From NCBI GenBank assembly GCA_965202955.1, contig OZ241871.1, positions 5,022,001 through 5,086,000 on the forward strand: a stretch of 64,000 nucleotides of DNA. The letters are read 5' to 3'. The position numbers and the translations under genes were made by a program. The notes under the pieces are model-generated. The model was not told the origin of the DNA. It ran no database searches and saw only the letters and a program-made list of their open reading frames with translations. Origin of the DNA: Bin5 sp034422415. GTDB taxonomy: Bacteria > Chloroflexota > Anaerolineae > Caldilineales > Caldilineaceae. This document shows, piece by piece, positions 57,992 to 64,000 of the stretch; position 1 is the stretch's first letter; each line of letters begins with the position of its first letter.

Positions 57992-60691
57992 CTATCCCAG
58001 CTTCTCTTGGACCCATCCGGCCACCTGGCCCAACGCCTCCGGCAGCTTGTCTACATGGCGGCCGCCGGCCTGTGCCATGTTCGGACGCCCGCCGCCGCCG
58101 CCGCCAACGATCTTGGCCGCGTCGCGTACCAGGTTGCCGGCGTGGATGCCCTTTTCGATCGCGTCTTGGGTCGCGGCCGCCACCAGCATCGGCTTCTCAT
58201 TGATGACCGAGCCGAGCACGACCACGCTGCTGCCCAAGCGGTCGCGGAACCAGTCGGTCATCTGCCGCAGCGTATCGACGTCGCTCGCCTCAACCTGCTC
58301 GGCCAGGATCGAGAGGCCGTCCAGCCGCACTGCATGACCAAGCAGACTCTCGCTCTGCTGCCGGGCCGCCTCACCTCGCATCTGCTCCAACTGGCGCTCC
58401 AGCTGCCGGTTCTGCTCCTGCAATCGCTGGACCGCTTCCGCAGCCTGCTCCGGCTGTACACGCAGACTGGAAGCGACCGCGTCCAGCGCCGCCATCCGCT
58501 CCGCCTGCAGCGACTGCGCCGTCCGGCCCGTCACGGCCTCGATGCGGCGCACGCCGGCCGCGCTGCTGCCTTCGCCTGTAATTACAAACGGCCCGATCTC
58601 ACCGGTGGTTCCCACGTGCGTGCCGCCACACAGCTCCTGCGAGACCGATTCTTCCCCGTCACCGATCGAGATCACCCGCACCGTGTCGCCGTACTTCTCC
58701 TCGAAAAAGGCCAGCGCCCCCTCGGCCACGGCGCGGTCGAAATCGGTCCACCTGTCCTGGACCGCGTAGTTGGTAAGCACCGCGCGGTTGGCCGCCTGCT
58801 CGATCGCGCCCAGCTCCTCGGGGCTGACCGGCTGTGGATGCGAAAAGTCGAAACGTAGCCGCTCCGGCGCCACCAGCGAACCGCGCTGGCGCACGTGCTC
58901 GCCGAGCTGCGCGCGCAGCTCGGCATGAAGCACGTGGGTCGCGGTGTGGTTGCGCATGATGTCCCAGCGCCGCTCGGTATCGATCAGCGCATAGGCCGGG
59001 TCATCCACCTGCACTGTGCCCCTAGCGACCTCGCCCGCATGGACGATCAGCCCCGGAATCGGCCGCCGCGCCGACCGCACGACGACCGACCACGCCGCCC
59101 TCTCCATCTCGTCCGGGAAGAACTCGATCTCGCCCGTGTCGCTCACTTGGCCGCCGCTCTCGACGTAGAACGGCGTCTCCGGCAGGACGATCTCCACCTC
59201 GTCGCCCGCGTGCGCCTGCTCGACCGCCTCGCCGTCCTTCACCAGTCCGATGACCGTCGTGTCGGCGTCCTCCTCGTCCTCGTAGATCAACTGGAGGACA
59301 CCCTCGGCGCCGACCAGGCCCCACCCCCGCAGCGCCTCCAACAGATCCACGTAGACTGAAACATCGGCGGCCATGCCCTGCTGCTCGCTGCCCGACTGCT
59401 GCCGCTGCTTTTCCAGCGCCGTCGCGTAACCGGCCTCGTCAACCGTGAACCCGTTCTCCTGCGCCACGTCGCGCGTGATATCCAGCGGAAAGCCGTACGT
59501 ATCCCACAGGCGGAACGCGTCCTCTCCCGAGATCTCACGCATGCCCCCCGCCCGCATACGCGCCATCAGGCCGTCCAGGAGCGAAAGGCCGGTGCTCAGC
59601 GCCCGCTGGAACCGCTCCTCATCGGCCGTGACCGTCTGCAAGATGAAATCCTCGTTGGCCTGCAGGACCGAATAGTGCGCACCATACTCGGCGATCACGA
59701 CCCGGCATATCTCCGCCAGAAACGGCTGCTCGAAACCGATCAACTTGCCGAAGCGGGCCGCCCGGCGCAGGATCATGCGCACGACGTAGTCGCGGCCCTC
59801 GTTGCCCGGCATCACGCCATCGCTGATCAGAAAGGTGATCGCGCGCCCGTGGTCCGCAATCACGCGGTAGCCGGTCAGATGCTCCTGCCGTTGCGCGTCG
59901 CTGTGCCCCAGCATGGCCTGGATGCGGTCCATGATCGGCGTGAACGCGTCGGTGTCGTAGTTGTTGTCCTTGCCTTGCAGGATCGACGCGATCCGCTCCA
60001 GCCCCATGCCGGTGTCCACGCTCGGCCGCGGCAGCGGGATCAGCTCCCCTTCGGGCTCCCGCTGCTCGTACTGCATGAAGACCAGGTTCCAGATCTCCAG
60101 GTATTCATCGTCAACGTTAACGCCTTCAGCCGTCTGCTCTTCGATATCGCCCCAGTAGTAGTGGATCTCGGAGCAGGGCCCGCACGGACCCACGTCGCCC
60201 ATCGCCCACCAGTTGTCCTTCTTACCGAAGCGGAGAATACGCTCAGCCGGCGCGCCCACCTTGCGCCACAACGCCTCGGCCTCGTCGTCATCGGTGTAAA
60301 CCGAGAACCACAGGCGGTCGAGCGACAGGCCCAGCTCATTCACCAGAAGGTCCCACGCGAACTGGATCGCATCCTCCTTGAAGTAGTCGCCGAACGAAAA
60401 GTTGCCCAGCATTTCAAAGAAGGTGTGATGGCGCGGGCTGGGCCCGACGTTCTCAAGGTCGTTGTGCTTGCCGCTGACGCGCAGGCACTTCTGCGACGTC
60501 GTAGCCCGGTTGTAGCCGCGCTTCTCCAGCCCCAGAAAGACATCCTTGAACTGCACCATGCCGGCGTTGACGAAGAGCAGCGTCGGATCGTCTGCCGGCA
60601 CAAGGCTGCCGCTGTCCACGATCTGATGATTCCGCGCCTGAAAATAGTCCAGAAAATATTTGCGGATCTCGAATGTCGTTAGCTTTTTCAT
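57992..60691 (-). CDS. alaS: Alanyl-tRNA synthetase
   Basis: A complete 899-aa class II synthetase that charges tRNA(Ala). It has MKKLTTFEIRKYFLDYFQAR at the start, motif 2 in PSPRHHTFFEMLGNFSFGDY, motif 3 in GMGLERIASILQGK, the editing-site HTATHVLH with CGGTHVGTTGEIG as zinc ligands, and a coiled-coil region (EAVQRLQEQNRQLERQLEQM) before the C-Ala domain ending GGGGGGRPNMAQAGGR. An extended -10 element lies about 85 bases upstream. It heads the alaS/baseplate-J-like/ruvX group. Confidence 0.97.
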   Translation of the reverse strand: MKKLTTFEIRKYFLDYFQARNHQIVDSGSLVPADDPTLLFVNAGMVQFKDVFLGLEKRGYNRATTSQKCLRVSGKHNDLENVGPSPRHHTFFEMLGNFSFGDYFKEDAIQFAWDLLVNELGLSLDRLWFSVYTDDDEAEALWRKVGAPAERILRFGKKDNWWAMGDVGPCGPCSEIHYYWGDIEEQTAEGVNVDDEYLEIWNLVFMQYEQREPEGELIPLPRPSVDTGMGLERIASILQGKDNNYDTDAFTPIMDRIQAMLGHSDAQRQEHLTGYRVIADHGRAITFLISDGVMPGNEGRDYVVRMILRRAARFGKLIGFEQPFLAEICRVVIAEYGAHYSVLQANEDFILQTVTADEERFQRALSTGLSLLDGLMARMRAGGMREISGEDAFRLWDTYGFPLDITRDVAQENGFTVDEAGYATALEKQRQQSGSEQQGMAADVSVYVDLLEALRGWGLVGAEGVLQLIYEDEEDADTTVIGLVKDGEAVEQAHAGDEVEIVLPETPFYVESGGQVSDTGEIEFFPDEMERAAWSVVVRSARRPIPGLIVHAGEVARGTVQVDDPAYALIDTERRWDIMRNHTATHVLHAELRAQLGEHVRQRGSLVAPERLRFDFSHPQPVSPEELGAIEQAANRAVLTNYAVQDRWTDFDRAVAEGALAFFEEKYGDTVRVISIGDGEESVSQELCGGTHVGTTGEIGPFVITGEGSSAAGVRRIEAVTGRTAQSLQAERMAALDAVASSLRVQPEQAAEAVQRLQEQNRQLERQLEQMRGEAARQQSESLLGHAVRLDGLSILAEQVEASDVDTLRQMTDWFRDRLGSSVVVLGSVINEKPMLVAAATQDAIEKGIHAGNLVRDAAKIVGGGGGGRPNMAQAGGRHVDKLPEALGQVAGWVQEKLG

Positions 60692-60780
60692 CGGGCGCCT
60701 CGCTTCCTTTCAGACAACCATCTCCGCGACGCAGAGCCGTCTCCGCGTGCGAGCCGGGCCATTTGCGCAAACTGGGGACG

Positions 60781-60789
60781 ATTTTAGCA
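60781..60789 (-). promoter_or_regulatory. alaS: Extended -10 element for alaS
   Basis: On the minus strand TG (60789-60788) precedes TAAAAT (60786-60781) by one base, an extended -10. The -35 position (CCCTAA) is poor. The leader to the alaS ATG would be about 85 nt. Confidence 0.5.
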
Positions 60790-60931
60790 AATTTGGACCT
60801 GTTTAGGGAAAAAACGCTGCTCTCGGCACGCGGGCCGCCCCCTTTTTGGCGATGCCAACCGCCGCAATGATAATGGCACAACCCCTGCCACGCGCCGGAA
60901 CGCAGCGGCGCCCGCTGACCAGGACAGGCCG

Positions 60932-61933
60932 ATGCCCGCCATATCCGTGCGCAACCTGCGCAAGACCTTCCAGACTAAGCGTAAGTCCGCCGGCCTGCGC
61001 GGCGCTCTCGCCGCCCTCCTTCGGCCTGCCTTCCAGACGCTCGACGCAGTGCGCGGCATCTCCTTCGAAATGGAGGAAGGGGAGCTGCTCGGCTTCATCG
61101 GGCCGAACGGGGCCGGCAAGTCAACCACCATCAAGATTCTCACCGGCATCCTGTACCCGTCCTCGGGCGAGGCCAGCGTCCTCGGCTGCGTGCCCTGGCG
61201 GCAGCGCCAGGAGCTCGCGTTCCAGATCGGCTCCGTCTTCGGACAGCGCCCCCAGCTCTGGTATCATCTGCCCGCGATCGACACCTTCTACCTCTTCGGC
61301 AAGATATACGAGATCGAGGAAATCGGCCTGCGCCGCCGCATCGGCCTCCTCGCCGAAGCCTTCGAAATCGAAGAGCTGCTCGAGACGCCGGTGCGCAAGC
61401 TCTCTCTGGGCCAGCGTATGCGCTGCGAGGTGGCGGCCTCGCTCCTGCATAGGCCGCGCATCCTCCTGCTCGACGAGCCCTCCATCGGCCTCGACGTGGT
61501 CGCCAAACAGCGCCTGCGCGCCACCATCCAGCGGATGAACGAGATCGAAGGGGTCGGCGTCCTGCTCACCAGCCACGACGCCGGCGACATTGAGGCCCTG
61601 TGCAGACGCGTCATCATCATCAACGACGGCGAAATCGTCTACCGCGACAAGGTCTCGACCCTCAGGCGCCGCTACCTGACCGTCAAGCACGTTGACGTCC
61701 GCTACAACGACCAGTTGCCGCCCGACTTCAGCCTGCCCGGCGTCGATATGCTCAAAGTAGGACGCTTTGGCGCCAAGATGCGCTTCGACGCCCGCGTCAC
61801 GCCGGTTGAGCCGGTGATCAGCGCCCTTGCGGCCGCTGGCAGCCTCGCCGACGTCACCGTTTCCGAGCCCTCCCTGGAGGATGTCATCGGCGCCATCTAC
61901 GCCCGCGCGGAGGCCGAAAATGACCAGGCGTGA
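60932..61933 (+). CDS. ABC-2 type exporter ATP-binding protein
   Basis: A 333-aa ATPase. It starts ISVRNLRKTFQTKRKSAGLR and has Walker A GPNGAGKST, signature LSLGQRMRCEVAASLLHRPR, Walker B ILLLDEPSIGLD and the H-loop LLTSHDAGDIEALC. A C-terminal domain of about 90 residues (VKHVDVRYNDQLPPDFSLPG ... VTVSEPSLEDVIGAIYARAE) is typical of NatA/daunorubicin-type exporters. It should energise the two permeases that follow; the first overlaps its 3' end by 14 bases. The substrate may be a drug, polysaccharide or lipid; nothing nearby decides. Plus strand, divergent from alaS with 240 bases between. Confidence 0.92.
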   Translation: MPAISVRNLRKTFQTKRKSAGLRGALAALLRPAFQTLDAVRGISFEMEEGELLGFIGPNGAGKSTTIKILTGILYPSSGEASVLGCVPWRQRQELAFQIGSVFGQRPQLWYHLPAIDTFYLFGKIYEIEEIGLRRRIGLLAEAFEIEELLETPVRKLSLGQRMRCEVAASLLHRPRILLLDEPSIGLDVVAKQRLRATIQRMNEIEGVGVLLTSHDAGDIEALCRRVIIINDGEIVYRDKVSTLRRRYLTVKHVDVRYNDQLPPDFSLPGVDMLKVGRFGAKMRFDARVTPVEPVISALAAAGSLADVTVSEPSLEDVIGAIYARAEAENDQA

Positions 61934-62774
61934 GCACGGCTTCGGCCCGACCGCGGTCCGCGCCGGCCGTCACTCTCTTCCGGCTTCAGCCGGCAAATAC
62001 TGGGCCGTCTTCCGCACGCAGCTTGTCAACAGCCTCGCCTACCCCATGGACCTGCTTGGCCGCAGCCTCCTCATTGTCCTCTTCATGTGGATCTTCATGA
62101 ACCTCTGGCGCGTGACCTACGGGTCAACCGGCGCTCACTCGATCGCAGGCCTCACGCTCGTGGACACAATGTGGTATCTGATGATGGCCGAGGCCGTCAT
62201 GCTCAGCAAACGCGAGCTTTCCGAAACGATCACCGAGCAGGTGAAGGACGGCAGCGTCGCCTACCTGCTCAACAAGCCGTTCAACTTCATCCTCTACCAC
62301 TTCGCGGCCGGCCTCGGCGACACCGTCATCGCCTTCGCCGGAAACCTGGTCATCGGCAGCGCAGTCGTCTGGCTGATGGCCGGCCCGCCGCCCGGGCTGG
62401 CCGGCTGGCTGATGGCCGTGGTCGCCGTCGTTTTCGCCTGGCTGCTCGACTTCTGCTTCTCCGCGCTCATCGGGCTCAGCGCCTTCGTCGTCGAGGAGAC
62501 CAACGCCTTCCGCTGGATCTACCAGAAACTCCTGCTCGTGCTCGGCGGCCTGCTCATCCCGCTCGATTTCTTTCCCGCCTGGCTGAAGAGCATTTCGCTC
62601 AATCTGCCCTTCGCCTGGATAATCTACGGACCTGCCCGACTCTTCGTCGACCCCAGCCTGGACCGCCTCGGCGCCGTCCTCACCCAGCAGGCCATCTGGC
62701 TGGCAGTCTTCGGCTGCGCCGTCTGGCTCATCTACCGCGGGGCCGTCGCGCGTCTCGTCGTAAACGGGGGCTAA
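61920..62774 (+). CDS. ABC-2 type exporter permease 1
   Basis: A 284-aa membrane protein with about six helices (LGRSLLIVLFMWIFMNLWRV, VIAFAGNLVIGSAVVWLMAG, LAGWLMAVVAVVFAWLLDFC, KLLLVLGGLLIPLDFFPAWL). The EAVMLSKRELSETITEQVKD and GSVAYLLNKPFNFILYHFAA segments are characteristic of the ABC-2 permeases (DUF990-like) that occur as pairs. The ATG at 61920 lies inside the ATPase reading frame, giving a 14-base overlap and probable coupling. It should form a heterodimer with the following permease. Confidence 0.87.
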   Translation: MTRREHGFGPTAVRAGRHSLPASAGKYWAVFRTQLVNSLAYPMDLLGRSLLIVLFMWIFMNLWRVTYGSTGAHSIAGLTLVDTMWYLMMAEAVMLSKRELSETITEQVKDGSVAYLLNKPFNFILYHFAAGLGDTVIAFAGNLVIGSAVVWLMAGPPPGLAGWLMAVVAVVFAWLLDFCFSALIGLSAFVVEETNAFRWIYQKLLLVLGGLLIPLDFFPAWLKSISLNLPFAWIIYGPARLFVDPSLDRLGAVLTQQAIWLAVFGCAVWLIYRGAVARLVVNGG

Positions 62775-62777
62775 GTT

Positions 62778-63575
62778 GTGACCCGCCATCTCCCCTTTCT
62801 GCTCGCCCTTTGGAAGGCCAACCTCATCAGCGCAATGGAGTACCGCGTCTCCTTTCTGACGCAGGTGGTCGGCATGATGCTCAACAATGCCTTCTACTTC
62901 GTCTTCTGGATCATCTTCTTCGACCGCTTCGAGCAGGTCCACGGCTGGAGTTTGCTCGATATGTTCTTCCTCTTCGGCGTCGTCGCAACAGGTTTCGGCG
63001 CCGGGACCTATCTCTTCGGCAACGCCATCCGGTTGTCCTCTCTCATCGCCGAAGGCCAGCTCGATTACTATCTGTCGCTGCCCCGTCCTGTCCTGCTGCA
63101 CGCGCTCGCCAGTCGCAGCAACGCGTCATCCGCCGGCGACTTCACCTACGGCCTGGTCAGCTTCGCCGCGGCCGCTGCCTACTCCGGCAGCTTCAGCGGC
63201 CTCATGCTGCTGCGCTTCCTTCTCGCCAGCCTCGTCGCGGTCGCCGTCCTCATCTCCTTCCTCGTGCTCGTGCAGAGCCTCACATTCTGGATCGGCAACG
63301 CACCCATGCTGACCTACAACGCCTTCAACGCCATCATTACTTTCTCGCTCTACCCGATCACGCTCTTCGACGGCACTGCCAAGCTGCTGCTCTTCACGCT
63401 GGTCCCGGCCGCGTTCATCGGCGCGCTGCCGGCCGAGTTCGTACGCCATTTCGACCTGGGTCAGCTGGCCCAGATCTGCGGCGGCAGCGTCATCTTCCTC
63501 TCGCTCGCAGTATTCGTCTTCTACCGGGGTCTGCGCCGCTACGAGAGCGGCAGCGCCATCCAGGTGCGGACCTAG
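62778..63575 (+). CDS. ABC-2 type exporter permease 2
   Basis: A 265-aa membrane protein with about six helices, GTG start three bases after the previous stop. LLALWKANLISAMEYRVSFL, VVGMMLNNAFYFVFWIIFFD, GQLDYYLSLPRPVLLHALAS and ALPAEFVRHFDLGQLAQICG are typical of the second member of the DUF990/ABC-2 permease pair. The gene ends the exporter operon. A repeat element with inverted ends lies about 95 bases downstream. Confidence 0.87.
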   Translation: MTRHLPFLLALWKANLISAMEYRVSFLTQVVGMMLNNAFYFVFWIIFFDRFEQVHGWSLLDMFFLFGVVATGFGAGTYLFGNAIRLSSLIAEGQLDYYLSLPRPVLLHALASRSNASSAGDFTYGLVSFAAAAAYSGSFSGLMLLRFLLASLVAVAVLISFLVLVQSLTFWIGNAPMLTYNAFNAIITFSLYPITLFDGTAKLLLFTLVPAAFIGALPAEFVRHFDLGQLAQICGGSVIFLSLAVFVFYRGLRRYESGSAIQVRT

Positions 63576-63671
63576 TCGCGGCGCGGCGTCAGCGATCGCG
63601 ACTGGCCCATTCTTCCTTTCGGGGCAAGAGACCCCTTCTTTCGAGCGGGTGCGCCGGTCTGCACTGGGGCT

Positions 63672-63842
63672 CGTTGACATTTGTCTGAACTGTGATTTTT
63701 CTGATTCGTCTGATGGGCACAGTTAACGGCGCTGGCTCTCAAGGCGGGCTTCGTTTACGAGAATCAGGTGAATCAGAGTCCAAACTGCTTTCAGACAGCT
63801 TGCAAAAGCCGCCTCTTTGAACATTCTTCTGACATGTCAACG
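63672..63842. mobile_element. Small repeat element with inverted ends
   Basis: CGTTGACAT (63672-63680) and ATGTCAACG (63834-63842) bound a 171-base segment. Inside, a left arm (63681-63714) and a right arm (63763-63797) form a broken hairpin: TTGTCTGAA/TTCAGACA and TCTGATTC..CTGAT/ATCAG..GAATCAGA. This TGAAC-TGATT-type arm composition resembles a common class of bacterial intergenic repeats with long imperfect inverted arms, as far as I recall. It shares its ends and the outer AAACTCAAAAC stretch with the 48390 element. No coding capacity. Confidence 0.6.
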
Positions 63843-63867
63843 GAACCTGGAAACTCAAAACTGAAGA

Positions 63868-64000
63868 CTAAGCGCCGCTGCGCGCGGCCTGCATCCGCCG
63901 GATGCGCGCCGGCGCGTCGTCGTTGGCGATCTCAGCCGACAACATGCGCTGCGAACGGTCGGCCAGGGGCAGGTCGACGCGGCGAAAGCCCTGGCGGTGG
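63868..64000 (-). CDS. Unidentified protein, C-terminal end only
   Basis: The last 43 codons of a minus-strand gene run in from the window edge and end at TAG (63868-63870): HRQGFRRVDLPLADRSQRML, then SAEIANDDAPARIRRMQAAR and SGA. The basic, alanine-rich tail has no recognisable motif. Composition matches neighbouring coding sequence. No function can be given from this piece. Confidence 0.55.
   Translation of the reverse strand, partial: HRQGFRRVDLPLADRSQRMLSAEIANDDAPARIRRMQAARSGA

Overview
The window is GC-rich and gene-dense. It looks like a chromosomal segment from an uncultivated Chloroflexota bacterium, most like Caldilineales/Anaerolineae. That placement is inferred from gene content: the GatCAB indirect aminoacylation route, a ferredoxin-type NirA/NarK/NarB nitrate cluster, many sugar-acid, Gfo/Idh and phytanoyl-dioxygenase genes, a membrane-anchored baseplate-J-like protein, an ATPase fused to a winged helix, and a pyruvate kinase with an added C-terminal swivel domain. 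No rRNA, tRNA, CRISPR array or prophage was recognised. GTG and TTG starts, often behind good Shine-Dalgarno sequences, are common.

Layout. 0-2.7 kb (minus): the start of an aminotransferase, then gatA and gatC behind a strong promoter and a leader with attenuator architecture. 2.9-5.9 kb (plus): an AAC(3)-fold acetyltransferase, an SDR and an acyl-CoA dehydrogenase. 6.7-12.2 kb (plus): a complete assimilatory nitrate operon. 12.2-17.5 kb: a frameshifted methyltransferase with DUF2905, a secreted LysM-PA14-repeat protein, and murJ. 17.5-21.6 kb (minus): a sugar-modification cluster (isomerase, two Gfo/Idh oxidoreductases, PhyH dioxygenase). 21.8-27.0 kb (plus): seven tightly coupled genes of unknown function. 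Most encode membrane proteins; they include a 24-residue microprotein, a zinc-ribbon membrane protein and a degenerate MutL/ASKHA-like protein. An ATPase-winged-helix gene follows. This is the best candidate for an undescribed system.

29.2-36.8 kb (minus) is a decaying island. One oligogalacturonate-lyase-like gene is intact and its paralogue is broken. Between them lie wrecked oligopeptide ABC genes (truncated permease, frameshifted dppD, internally deleted dppF), and beyond them broken DUF4166 and DoxX-like genes. An orphan antitoxin and a small unknown protein survive. 37.2-44.9 kb holds a sugar-acid/glyoxylate catabolic cluster: FAH-fold hydrolase, enolase-superfamily dehydratase, SelA-like lyase, class V aminotransferase, and FAD/Fe-S 2-hydroxyacid dehydrogenase. 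45-52.7 kb: a DUF3048 lipoprotein, pyruvate kinase, a UMF1-type transporter, mtaB and a sugar isomerase. 53-60.7 kb (minus): a four-repeat secreted protein and the alaS/baseplate-J-like/ruvX group. 60.9-63.6 kb (plus): an ABC-2 exporter. Two non-coding segments (48.4-48.9 and 63.7-63.8 kb) share terminal inverted repeats and look like relatives of one small repeat element.

How parts fit. NarK imports nitrate, NarB reduces it to nitrite, and NirA reduces nitrite to ammonium. In the 38-45 kb cluster, dehydration and lyase steps on sugar acids could feed glycolate or glyoxylate to the FAD oxidase and the aminotransferase. Several broken reading frames could be assembly errors if this is a metagenome bin, but compound lesions such as an internal deletion plus start-codon loss, or two nonsense codons plus a frameshift, favour genuine decay.
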